From Balneolaceae bacterium UBA7797 (GTDB taxonomy: Bacteria > Bacteroidota > Rhodothermia > Balneolales > Balneolaceae): 51,877 nucleotides of DNA. Both the position numbers and the translations under genes were made by a program. The notes beneath the pieces are model-generated. The model did not search any database. It was not told the origin of the DNA and saw only the letters and a program-made list of their open reading frames with translations. Numbering within the stretch: the first letter of the stretch is position 1; each line of letters starts with the position of its first letter. Of the stretch, positions 17,053 through 25,517 are shown piece after piece. The stretch is from contig DLCN01000012.1 of assembly GCA_002480645.1 (NCBI GenBank), positions 1-51,877 on the forward strand, read 5' to 3'.

Positions 17053-18828
17053 TTACTTTAAATTTCTTTGCTTAATTGCGATATGAAGCTCGTTCAGTTG
17101 TTCCACATCAACTTCTGCCGGGCTGTTATCCATCATACTTTGTGCACGTTGGTTTTTCGGGAATGCGATCACATCCCGTAAACTTCCTGCACCACTCAAC
17201 AACATCACGATTCGGTCTAAGCCCAATGCAATACCCCCATGTGGCGGGGCACCGTATTTAAAGGCATCCAACAGGAATCCGAATTTTTCTTCTGCTTCTT
17301 CTTCCCCAATACCCAGCAGTTCGAACATTTTACGCTGAACACTTTGACTGTGTATCCGGATCGAACCGCCACCGATCTCAGAGCCGTTCATCACCAGATC
17401 ATACGCACGGGCTTTAACGGCAGCAGGATCACTGTCGAGTTTGTCCATGTCTTCTTCTTTAGGTGATGTAAATGGATGGTGCATGGCATGGTAACGCCGG
17501 GTTTCATCATCCCATTCCAATAATGGAAAATCGGTTACCCATAACAGATTGTAGGCTTCTTCATTGATCAGATCAAACTCTTTACCCACCATTAATCTCA
17601 GCTGACCTAATTGCTCCAGAACAGAAGGTTTTGGTCCTGCAAGTAAAAATACCAGATCTCCGGTTTTGGCACCCGAAGCTTCCACCATTTTCGATACGAT
17701 CTCATCTGTTAGAAATTTTGCCACACTACACAGCGGGCCGTCTTCCTGCATTTTGATGTAGATGAGGCCACCGGCACCGGTTTCTTTTTTAACTCGCTCT
17801 GTCCATCGGTCTATAGCACCTCGTCCCATTTCTCCTTGACCCGGAATGGTAATTCCTACCACAGCGCCGCCATTAGCAACAGTTCCGGAGAATACTTTGA
17901 ATTCCGCATCCTTCACGATGTCGGAAAAGTCCACAAACTCGAGGCCAAACCGGGTATCCGGTTTATCGGAACCATAGGTATTCATGGCATCTTCGTAAGT
18001 CATTCGTGGGAACGGGGTTTCAATGTCTACACCGATGGTCTCTTTAAAGATCATTTTCATCAAGCCCTCGTGATGCGCATAAATATCTTCCTCGGTCACG
18101 AAACTCATCTCCACGTCGATCTGTGTAAACTCCGGCTGTCGGTCTGCTCGAAGATCCTCATCACGAAAACATTTGGTGATCTGAAAATAGCGATCAAATC
18201 CCGAAACCATGAGCAACTGCTTATAGGTCTGCGGACTTTGAGGTAATGCAAAGAATTTACCCGGATTAACACGACTCGGAACCAAATAATCACGGGCTCC
18301 TTCCGGAGTACTTTTCATCAATACCGGAGTTTCCACTTCTGCAAAATTATGGGCATGATAGTAGGATCGTATGGCATGGTACGCCTTGGAACGCATCATT
18401 AACTTATCCTGCATTTCCGGACGACGCAGATCCAGATACCGATATTTCAAACGGGTTTCTTCGTTCGTTGCAATTCCGTCCTTGATCTCGAAAGGTGGGG
18501 TATCGGCCTCAGAATAAACGAGCAACTCAGTTACCTCGATCTCGATCTCTCCGGTAACCAGTTTAGGATTCACATTCTCATCTCCCCGGGCGATCACCTT
18601 ACCTTTGATGCCGATAATATATTCTGCGCGTAATTTCTCCGCTTCGGCATGTACTTTCTGGTCTTCTTCAGTAAAAACGATCTGTGTTACACCATAGCGG
18701 TCGCGAAGATCGATAAAGATCAGGCCACCGAGATCACGGCGAGGGCCAACCCATCCGTTCAGGACAACTTCCTGCCCGATGTTTTCCGCTGTTAATTCGC
18801 CACAAGTGTGTGTTCTTTTAAACGTCAT
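17053..18828 (-). CDS. aspS: Aspartyl-tRNA synthetase, bacterial type
   Basis: A 591-residue class II aminoacyl-tRNA synthetase that charges tRNA(Asp), the usual bacterial length. An N-terminal OB-fold anticodon-binding domain (GWVGPRRDLGGLIFIDLRDRYG) comes first. Next is motif 1 (RYLDLRRPEMQ), then motif 2 (FRDEDLRADRQPEFTQ). The bacterial GAD insertion domain occupies about residues 290-425, and motif 3 is GGIALGLDRIVMLL. The start MTFKRTHTCGEL fits the family. Whether it is discriminating or also charges tRNA(Asn) cannot be judged here. It is followed after 10 nt by the DUF429 gene. Confidence 0.97.
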   Translation of the reverse strand: MTFKRTHTCGELTAENIGQEVVLNGWVGPRRDLGGLIFIDLRDRYGVTQIVFTEEDQKVHAEAEKLRAEYIIGIKGKVIARGDENVNPKLVTGEIEIEVTELLVYSEADTPPFEIKDGIATNEETRLKYRYLDLRRPEMQDKLMMRSKAYHAIRSYYHAHNFAEVETPVLMKSTPEGARDYLVPSRVNPGKFFALPQSPQTYKQLLMVSGFDRYFQITKCFRDEDLRADRQPEFTQIDVEMSFVTEEDIYAHHEGLMKMIFKETIGVDIETPFPRMTYEDAMNTYGSDKPDTRFGLEFVDFSDIVKDAEFKVFSGTVANGGAVVGITIPGQGEMGRGAIDRWTERVKKETGAGGLIYIKMQEDGPLCSVAKFLTDEIVSKMVEASGAKTGDLVFLLAGPKPSVLEQLGQLRLMVGKEFDLINEEAYNLLWVTDFPLLEWDDETRRYHAMHHPFTSPKEEDMDKLDSDPAAVKARAYDLVMNGSEIGGGSIRIHSQSVQRKMFELLGIGEEEAEEKFGFLLDAFKYGAPPHGGIALGLDRIVMLLSGAGSLRDVIAFPKNQRAQSMMDNSPAEVDVEQLNELHIAIKQRNLK

Positions 18829-19109
18829 GGTAATTCGATGAATCGTGGAGTGATATTATTTGATTGCAAAGGCGCTGAAAATACGGATTATGACAACGAA
18901 TCGCTCGTTTGCTTACCTGTAAACCTGATATTTTTTAGAAAACACTCAAAATCGTACCGTTCTTACTCATTTTAAGTCAACAATTACCGCACATTATCAC
19001 TTACTGGAACTACTGCATTGTTAATTCTTTTTTGCTAAATCCCTTTTTTAAAGTACTTTTTGATACATCAATACTTTTAGCAATTCCATTGAGCCTGGGG
19101 AGGTCTTAA
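18829..19109. other. 281-nt divergent intergenic region
   Basis: This lies between aspS (minus) and the LuxR-type regulator (plus) and must hold both promoters. I see no exact TTG/TAnnTTTG pair; TACTTTTTG near 19051-19059 is one base too long for the -7 consensus. A strong SD, GGGGAGGT (19097-19104), precedes the regulator gene. Confidence 0.5.
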
Positions 19110-19748
19110 ATGGGCGCAATCAAAACGATTGTTGCAGACGGCAACGAAATTTTTCGATATGGGCTAAGTGCCCTTTTAAGTCAGGATAATTTTGAGATCC
19201 TGAGTGAGGTGGATAACGGCGCTCTGGTATTAACTGCCGTAGAAAGTACCAATGCTACTCTCTGTGTTCTCTCTTTTAAGATGCCGGAGATCAGCGGAAT
19301 TCAACTTGCCAATAAGATCGTAGAGAAAAATCCATCGGTTAAAGTTCTGGTACTCGCCCATGAAGACACAGACTCTGTTCTGGATGAATTTCTCGATTCC
19401 GGCGCAAACGGCTTATTGCTAAAATCTGCCGACCGGATCGAATTATTGGATGCAGCCCGTAAAGTTGCTGTCGGTGAACACTATCTCGGAAAACAATTCT
19501 CCCGAAGAATGACCCGGGAGTATGTTCGGCTAGCCCGCCTCAAAAATTCCAGAAAACATATCACCCGGAGAGAACGCGAAGTACTTTCACTATTAGTTGA
19601 TGGCCTCACGAGTATTGAAATAGCAGAAAAGTTATATATCAGCCCCCGGACAGTGGATAAACACCGTACCAATCTGTTAAAGAAACTTGATCTGAAAAAT
19701 ACGGCCGGTCTTGTACGCTATGCGATGGAAAATAAAAAAGGTTTTTAG
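19110..19748 (+). CDS. NarL/LuxR-type response regulator lacking the phospho-acceptor Asp
   Basis: A 212-residue protein with a receiver-like domain (1-120) and a C-terminal LuxR helix-turn-helix (about 146-205: ITRREREVLSLLVDGLTS, then IAEKLYISPRTVDKHR). The receiver is atypical. The phospho-acceptor Asp is Ser55 (CVLSFKMPE, codon TCT). The acidic pair is reduced to D10-G11. The switch Thr/Ser is Ala83. Only the Lys (K105) remains. It therefore probably does not work by ordinary Asp phosphorylation and may be constitutive, ligand-controlled or regulated by dimerisation. No kinase gene is adjacent. The start at ATG 19110 has a strong SD (GGGGAGGT, 19097-19104). It may regulate the gene or transcript just downstream. 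Confidence 0.9.
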   Translation: MGAIKTIVADGNEIFRYGLSALLSQDNFEILSEVDNGALVLTAVESTNATLCVLSFKMPEISGIQLANKIVEKNPSVKVLVLAHEDTDSVLDEFLDSGANGLLLKSADRIELLDAARKVAVGEHYLGKQFSRRMTREYVRLARLKNSRKHITRREREVLSLLVDGLTSIEIAEKLYISPRTVDKHRTNLLKKLDLKNTAGLVRYAMENKKGF

Positions 19749-19859
19749 AAACCTCATTCCATGAATTTCACATTGCTAAACAATTAATTTTTATATGATA
19801 ATTTAGTGTAATTAGTCAACTACGTATTTTTACGTATAAAAATTACATAAAAGCCATTA

Positions 19860-19890
19860 TTGAGCGTTCGTTCACATTGACTTAAGTTTG
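19860..19890 (+). promoter_or_regulatory. Bacteroidota-type promoter for a short transcript
   Basis: TTG at 19860-19862 and TAAGTTTG at 19883-19890 are spaced by 20 nt. This matches the Bacteroidota vegetative consensus (TTG, about 19-20 nt, TAnnTTTG). The predicted start is about 19896. It is one of only two full matches I found in the intergenic regions examined. Confidence 0.6.
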
Positions 19891-19896
19891 TATTGC

Positions 19897-19962
19897 AAAT
19901 GGGGTAATAGCCGTCTGTAGATGATATTAGCCGTCGCTCATTGGTTTGGGGACGGCTTTTTT
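19897..19962 (+). ncRNA. Predicted ~65-nt small RNA or attenuated leader
   Basis: A promoter match upstream and an intrinsic terminator at the end frame a short non-coding stretch. It contains TAGCCGTC twice (19908-19915 and 19928-19935), and both copies are complementary to GACGGCT in the terminator. It could be a stand-alone sRNA, or a leader of the barrel-like gene at 20062 in which the two copies compete for the 3' arm. It matches no RNA family I recognise. Existence is inferred from signals only. Confidence 0.4.
19929..19962 (+). terminator. Intrinsic terminator (GACGGCT-T6)
   Basis: AGCCGTC (19929-19935) pairs with GACGGCT (19951-19957) around a 15-nt loop and is followed by a T-run to 19962. 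It lies 180 nt after the regulator gene and about 100 nt before the next gene. Confidence 0.85.
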
Positions 19963-20061
19963 ATTTACAGTGGTTTCCGGCTCAGGATGCAGGAACATTT
20001 AAGTGCATTAAATGATTATACTTACTATCCATTTTAATATCTAATCATACTACCATTGCCT

Positions 20062-20526
20062 ATGAAATTCCGTCGCATTGCTCCCATTCTGATGCTTACC
20101 GGTTTATTGTCAATATTGATTTTGACCGAATCAAAAGCCCAATCAAAAAATGACAATTTCGGGCTCGGGTTAATGATCGGTGAACCTACCGGGGTATCTA
20201 TTAAGAAGTGGCTTTCAGAACGCACTGCTTTTGATATTGGAGCGGCTTGGTCACTAAACGATTTTGAAACTCTACATCTACACAGTGATTTTCTGATTCA
20301 CACTCCTTTTGACGACAATCCGGGGCTCACTTTTTATTATGGTGCAGGTGTTCGTGTCCTTTTTGCAAAGGATCCTGGTGTCGGAATCCGGGCTCCTCTG
20401 GGACTCAGTTATCAATTCGATTCCATCCCTTTTGACCTTTTTCTTGAAGCGGTACCCATTTTAAACCTTACACCATATATTTCTCTTGCAGGAAATGGAG
20501 CCATTGGTATGAGATACTACTTGTAG
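20062..20526 (+). CDS. Small exported protein, probable outer-membrane beta-barrel
   Basis: A 154-residue protein with a signal peptide (about 1-26, ending SKAQ). The rest is alternating hydrophobic/polar beta strands with Gly and aromatic residues, such as GLGLMIGEPTGVSIKKWL, FYYGAGVRVLF, APLGLSYQF and a C-terminal AIGMRYYL. The closing aromatic residues and strand pattern fit a small outer-membrane barrel; I do not recognise the exact family. ATG 20062 is preferred to the TTG two codons upstream. It could be controlled by the promoter-terminator unit just upstream. Function unknown. Confidence 0.7.
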   Translation: MKFRRIAPILMLTGLLSILILTESKAQSKNDNFGLGLMIGEPTGVSIKKWLSERTAFDIGAAWSLNDFETLHLHSDFLIHTPFDDNPGLTFYYGAGVRVLFAKDPGVGIRAPLGLSYQFDSIPFDLFLEAVPILNLTPYISLAGNGAIGMRYYL

Positions 20527-20533
20527 GGAATAC

Positions 20534-20563
20534 AAAAAAAGCCCGCTGATCACTCAACGGGCC
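20534..20563 (-). terminator. Intrinsic terminator of the S74 fibre-protein operon
   Basis: GCCCG-TGA (20541-20549) pairs with TCA-CGGGC (20554-20562). On the minus strand it is followed by a run of seven T (plus 20534-20540). On the plus strand no T-run follows, so it mainly ends the minus-strand operon. Confidence 0.85.
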
Positions 20564-20589
20564 CTATCGTATCAAATTAAATCTATTGC

Positions 20590-22833
20590 TTAGTCATCAG
20601 TGGTATTCATTTTCACTGAGGAATTAGTTCCTGACTTCAACATTTGTTCGATCTGAGCAAGTCTTCTTTCGAGATCTTCGGTTTTATCAACCTGTGCCTG
20701 CAACTGATTGTTCTCTTTTTTCAAAGATTCGATCTCTGCATTTAATGTTTTAACAGCTTCGATCAGTACGGCTGTCATCTGAGCATAATTTACAGATTTC
20801 ATCCCTTCGCTATCGGTACGTACAAATTCAGGATATACCTCTTCTACTTCCTGAGCGATCACACCGATCTGAGGAGCAACATTTGATTCATCCGTTTTCC
20901 AGGTATAGGATACCCCTCTAAGCTTTAAAGTATTTTCTAAGGCGTTGTCTAAGGTTTGAATATCTTTCTTTAACCTTTCATCAGATGACTGCGAGAGCGA
21001 GCCGGTGATAATGATATTACCATTATATCCATCTAACTGGATGGTTTCATCTTTAGCTAATGTGCTGATATTGGTCTTGTACAGATAGAAGTACCCGGCA
21101 TCGTAAGTATCATCCGTTCCGACAGACATTCTGAGATTTTCCTGATACCAGGTACCATCATCGGTTGGAGTTCGACCATACATATGTAAAAATGCCATGT
21201 CTGGATTGTCCCAGGTTTCACCCCCTATTTGGAATAACGGACTTGTATCTCCATACATCATGATCTGTGCGGCCTCTTTACCGTCAGCTGTATTCGTTGA
21301 CTCTACACTGAATAACGATGGTTTTTCGTCGATTCCACGTTGTGTGCTTTGCATGTTGAAATACGGAACTTCAGCTGATTGATCATTCAATCTGCCACCA
21401 AACGTAAATAATTGCACGTATGGGTCGGCGCTTGAGCCTTCCATCATAAAGAACGGAAGGTTGTTATTCCACGCAGCTGATCCAACCAAGGTACCACCGG
21501 CGTACGACTCGTCTTCATTATAGCCAACGATCTGCATAAAACCACCAATGCCATAGTTGCCAAACCAACCGGTAGCCTGCTGATTTGCATTAAAGAAATA
21601 CATATTAGCAGTTCCTGCACTGGTTGCTCCTAATTGGGCCGCTCGAATTCCGTCTGCATTGTATAGTCTCATAAAACGTATACTATCAAGACTTGTAACA
21701 GCAGTCCCGGCTAATGGCTCACCATTTACAGTAAATGTACCATTCACATTAACGTCACCATCAAAATAACCGGCATAATTTTCTACACCTTCCCAGGCCG
21801 AACCATAAACACCATAATTGATCCCGGGACCTGACGCACGTCCTGCAACCCCATAATTCTTTGTCGTTGTTTCGGTACCTGCGCGAGACAGACCATGAAC
21901 ACCATAGTTATTCAAACCGGCTTCGCCATAGGCGTCTGCTTCCAAACCAATATTACCCCAGGTATTATTAGTTGCCGCTCCTCTTAAACCAAAGTTTACA
22001 GATCCTTCACCAAAGCCTTCGCCCTGATCTCCGTTTCCTGTACCATAAGCTACACCTCGCATACCGTAGTTATATTTAGCTAATGAGGTAGCCTGACCGT
22101 AAACTCCGGTTCTGCTGTTTCCTGTGGCTTCAGGAGCATCTGCAGTACCTATTACACCAATATGAGTTCCGGTTCCCGGTCCATCGGCCCATCCTGCTAC
22201 AGCATATTGAGTGCTTTCATTTTCAGGGGCTTCCTTAACTTCAGCAAATACAGGAATATTAGAACCATCAGCTACACCGTAAACCTGCAAGCCTAACGCC
22301 ATTTCACCATCAGCAACACTGCCACTACGCACGATCACTAATGAATCCTGTAGGGTTGCATCGTCCTTATTGATCTCAATAAAATCGGTTACTTCTCCTG
22401 ATCCGGTTCCACCACCTTCAACAACATTTTGTGCCACCATGGCGAAAGGAACCGATAATAATCGGGTAGCTCCCAGATCTTCATAATTGTCGCCACCTGC
22501 AGGATCGAGTTCTAATTTTACATAAACATCTCCACCTGCCCAGTTAATTGTGCTAAAGGTCCCGGACTCAGCAGTCCCTTCACCAATTACGATCTGCATT
22601 AAGCCGGCAATATTGGTTGTTGGCATGTGAGTTTCTGAATAGATCACATCCCCTGTTTCAGACCCTTGAAGTAAACTTACCCGCACTCCTACTTCGGAAT
22701 TAGAGATGGGAATTCCCTGATTTGTTACCGCTACTGCCTGAAAATTAAACCCCTGTGGCACCTGCGCTACCGCAAGACCCCCAGATAAAAGCAAACCAAG
22801 TAATAACAATATTTTTTTAAACTTTTTATCCAT
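20590..22833 (-). CDS. Secreted fibre-like protein with C-terminal S74 intramolecular chaperone
   Basis: A 747-residue exported protein. It has a signal peptide (about 1-23, GLAVAQ) and an N-terminal domain starting VPQGFNFQAVAVTNQG, which recurs in Bacteroidota surface proteins. A long Gly/Asn/Tyr-rich repetitive region follows (about 200-370, with repeated YG-type NYGVxG units). The end is a Peptidase_S74/endosialidase-chaperone domain from S617 (SDERLKKDI), then a coiled coil (about 690-735). In phage tail spikes the S74 domain trimerises the fibre and is then cut off using the Ser of the S-x4-K motif; that Ser/Lys pair (S617, K622) is present. I infer a trimeric surface adhesin or fibre. 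It has no T9SS domain of its own but follows a T9SS cargo gene by 16 nt. Confidence 0.85.
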   Translation of the reverse strand: MDKKFKKILLLLGLLLSGGLAVAQVPQGFNFQAVAVTNQGIPISNSEVGVRVSLLQGSETGDVIYSETHMPTTNIAGLMQIVIGEGTAESGTFSTINWAGGDVYVKLELDPAGGDNYEDLGATRLLSVPFAMVAQNVVEGGGTGSGEVTDFIEINKDDATLQDSLVIVRSGSVADGEMALGLQVYGVADGSNIPVFAEVKEAPENESTQYAVAGWADGPGTGTHIGVIGTADAPEATGNSRTGVYGQATSLAKYNYGMRGVAYGTGNGDQGEGFGEGSVNFGLRGAATNNTWGNIGLEADAYGEAGLNNYGVHGLSRAGTETTTKNYGVAGRASGPGINYGVYGSAWEGVENYAGYFDGDVNVNGTFTVNGEPLAGTAVTSLDSIRFMRLYNADGIRAAQLGATSAGTANMYFFNANQQATGWFGNYGIGGFMQIVGYNEDESYAGGTLVGSAAWNNNLPFFMMEGSSADPYVQLFTFGGRLNDQSAEVPYFNMQSTQRGIDEKPSLFSVESTNTADGKEAAQIMMYGDTSPLFQIGGETWDNPDMAFLHMYGRTPTDDGTWYQENLRMSVGTDDTYDAGYFYLYKTNISTLAKDETIQLDGYNGNIIITGSLSQSSDERLKKDIQTLDNALENTLKLRGVSYTWKTDESNVAPQIGVIAQEVEEVYPEFVRTDSEGMKSVNYAQMTAVLIEAVKTLNAEIESLKKENNQLQAQVDKTEDLERRLAQIEQMLKSGTNSSVKMNTTDD

Positions 22834-22849
22834 TTATTTATCTATTTAA

Positions 22850-23356
22850 TTATTTAACTAAAATCATTTTTTTCGTAGACAACAACTTGCCATTTACCTG
22901 CATGGTATAGAAATACATACCACTGGATACAGACCCTGCATTAAAGGTAACTTTATGTCTCCCTGCAGTTTGTCTGGTATTTATAAGCGTTGCCACTTTT
23001 ACCCCGATCGAGTTGTAAACCTCGATCAACACATCTGAAGTTTCCGGAAGGCTATAATCGATATTTGTAGATGGATTAAAAGGATTTGGATAATTCTGAG
23101 AGATCTCAAATTTATCCGGAATATCCATTTCATCAATATCATTTGATGTAATAATACCTTGTGAAATTGATGTAAATCCTGCTATCAATGCTACGCTTTC
23201 GCCTTGAAAAGTTCCCACGGCGGGTTCTCCAAGATTGAATATTAACGAAGCTGAGCTTCCCGAAGCTACCCCTGCCGAAGCAGTTAGAATAGATTGCGCT
23301 GATACTTCTGAAATACTACATAACAGTAGCATCAGCGTTGCTGAGATAAGTCTCAT
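22850..23356 (-). CDS. Short T9SS cargo protein
   Basis: A 168-residue exported protein with a signal peptide (about 1-20, EVSAQ), a mature region of only about 60 residues and a T9SS type A sorting domain (about 80-168, NYPNPFNPSTNIDYSLPE, ending KKMILVK). The small mature part (ASAGVASGSSASLIFNLGEPAVGTF, given in part) resembles a widespread Bacteroidota module of unknown function often linked to sorting domains. It is the first gene of an operon with the S74 fibre protein (16-nt gap), so it may help display or anchor that fibre. ATG 23356 is chosen over GTG 23362. Role inferred from context only. Confidence 0.8.
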   Translation of the reverse strand: MRLISATLMLLLCSISEVSAQSILTASAGVASGSSASLIFNLGEPAVGTFQGESVALIAGFTSISQGIITSNDIDEMDIPDKFEISQNYPNPFNPSTNIDYSLPETSDVLIEVYNSIGVKVATLINTRQTAGRHKVTFNAGSVSSGMYFYTMQVNGKLLSTKKMILVK

Positions 23357-23578
23357 GTACACCCCGGTTTTTTAATGATTGACAAGTAAATAAATAATAC
23401 TTTTTTTAATTAAATAAAATATTACACTGAAATTACGGCATTAATCTTAGCATATATATTGTTTATTATTATTTTTTAGTTAACCCATTCTACTAAAGGA
23501 TTTATATATAATTTGCTTGGTTTTACAAATACCAAAACAATATATTTACAGAAATAATAGGAGTGAAAATTTAAGTAA

Positions 23579-25458
23579 GTGATTAACTGGCAATCTTACC
23601 TGATTGTTCTTCTAACTTCGATCTGTTCAATATCCACCTCTCTGCTGGCACAGGATATCGAGATCGAATCTAAAGAAGTCACCGTCGATGGACTTCTTAA
23701 AAGCCTGTCTCAAGCTACCAACGCCACAAGTAAATATTACCTTACCAGAGATCTTTACTACGTTTTCATAAATGATGATATAGATCGGGCCATTGATTAT
23801 ATGAACGAGGCACTTGATTATGCCGTATTAAGTGATGATATCTCGTTGCTTTCATATGCCTATTCCGACCTTGGCCATGCCTATATGAAGAAAGGAGATT
23901 TTAGCCGGGCACTAAATTATACAGAGATATCATCAGACTATATTAAATCGAATAATCTTGTTGATCTGTTACGATTTAATGAGTTCAATTATGGGCTGAT
24001 CTATTCAGAACTTCAGTTATACAGTATTGCTAAAAATCATTTCAGGAATGCACTGGATGAATTTGAAAATGAAAGAAATAAATGGTTAGCGAGCTATGAG
24101 ATCACAAAAGCCAATCTCGCTTTAGGTGATACAAATATTGTTCGCAGTGAAATTGAGCGACTCTATAACGACATACCGGAAAATAATGGTCAGGTAAATA
24201 CCGATTATCTATATCACTACCTGGTTTCCGCAGAGATCTATTCAGAAATTGGAAATACAGAAAAAGCTGATCGTGTTATTTCGCGAATCAGACCTTATGT
24301 TGAAAAGCATAACCGGCGATATTATCTGGGGATCCTGCACCTAACCACCTCAAACATCCATCTTGCAGAAGGAAATTATCGCAAAGCACTTGAAGAGGGT
24401 TCTATTGCTCTGGATTATTTCACCAGGCAACAAGAAAATTCGTACACACTAAAATCCCTGCTCAAACTTTCGAAGGTCAATAAGATTCTAGGCGAATACA
24501 CAACCGCCTATGATTTACAAAGCCAGTACTATAACAAGTATTCCGAAATTGATAATCATCATCAGAAAGTGATCGCCAATCAACTTCAATCTCAATCTAA
24601 TGCTACGTTTAATGCTGAAGAGGAACTACAACGAACCAACGAACTTTTAGTTCAACGGCAATATTACAATCTGGCTTTAGTGATTTTACTTTCCGGAGTA
24701 CTCATACTTCTGGTATTGGTGTTCAATTCTTCTAAAGAACGTAACAAAACGGCTAAACAATTAGCTAAGATCAATCAGGACAAAGATCATTTTATCGGGG
24801 TAGTATCTCATGATCTCAGAAGCCCTCTGAATTCCATTATGATGTTATCGAGTTTGATTAACAGTGATCCTGAAGATGTAGATACTGATAGCTTGAAAGA
24901 ATATTCCAGCATCATTTTCAATTCATCGCGCCGAATGGAATATCTGATCAATAATATGCTGGATGCTAATAAAATTGAAACCGGAACTACTAAAATTGCC
25001 CTCAAACCCACCTCACTAAACAATTCCATATCTGCTGTTATTGATGGCATAAAAATTCTTGGGGCCGATAAAGACATCAATACAGAATTGAACCTTCCGG
25101 ATCATGAGATCACGATACTATCGGAGTACAATGCCCTTGTTCGGGTTCTTGAAAATCTTATCAGCAATGCCTACAAGTTTTCACCACCGGGTTCTACTGT
25201 AACTATTTCAGCGAATGATGTGGATCAAAGGGCTTATTTTGATGTTTCTGATCAAGGTCCCGGCCTTACCCAACTCGATAAAACCAAGCTATTTCATAAG
25301 TTTGAAAAATTATCCGCTTCACCAACCGGAAATGAAAAACAACCGGACTGGGTTTATTCATTGTTAAGAATCTTGTAGATGAAATGAATGGTGAAATTGA
25401 GATTGAAAGTGAATTGGGGTATGGCACTACCTTTAGAGTGTATTTCCAAAAAGCCTGA
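23579..25458 (+). pseudogene. TPR-sensor histidine kinase, frameshifted in the ATP-binding domain
   Basis: As read, the frame gives 599 residues ending at TAG 25376-25378. It has a signal peptide or anchor (about 1-24), a TPR-rich sensor region (about 45-340), a membrane helix (about 364-384), the H-box VSHDLRSPLNS with His411, an N-box NLISNAYKF (N530) and VSDQGPGL. The reading then leaves the family after Gln588. In the -1 frame, 25345-25458 encodes GLGLFIVKNLVDEMNGEIEI and on to FRVYFQKA, the missing G2 box and C terminus. Restoring one base (probably an A giving KQTGLGL) rebuilds a kinase of about 626 residues. It is either a real knock-out or a sequencing/assembly error. The start is GTG 23579 (TAA immediately upstream), with AGGAG a rather long 15 nt away. 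No regulator gene is adjacent. Confidence 0.88.
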
Positions 25459-25517
25459 TCGTAATTCCTTTTTTTGGCTATATTCTGCAATCAACGGCAA
25501 ACAAATATCTTCTACCT

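Larger units (their letters stand above)
19749..20061. other. 313-nt intergenic region with a promoter-terminator unit
   Basis: No convincing coding frame is seen. The region contains a consensus-like promoter (19860-19890), a short predicted transcript (about 19897-19962) and an intrinsic terminator (19929-19962), each listed separately. TACGTA occurs twice around a T run at 19821-19837, forming a small dyad. The last 100 nt before the next gene are AT-rich without recognisable motifs. Confidence 0.6.

Noticed and set aside
20590..22833. Phage tail-spike gene because of the S74 domain
   Set aside because: The protein has a Sec signal peptide and a Bacteroidota-type N-terminal domain, is paired with a T9SS cargo and has no phage neighbours.
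25331..25345. Programmed -1 ribosomal frameshift in the histidine kinase
   Set aside because: No X-XXY-YYZ slippery heptamer lies in the right phase (the codons are GAA AAA CAA) and no strong stem-loop follows at 5-9 nt, so a deletion or sequencing error is simpler.
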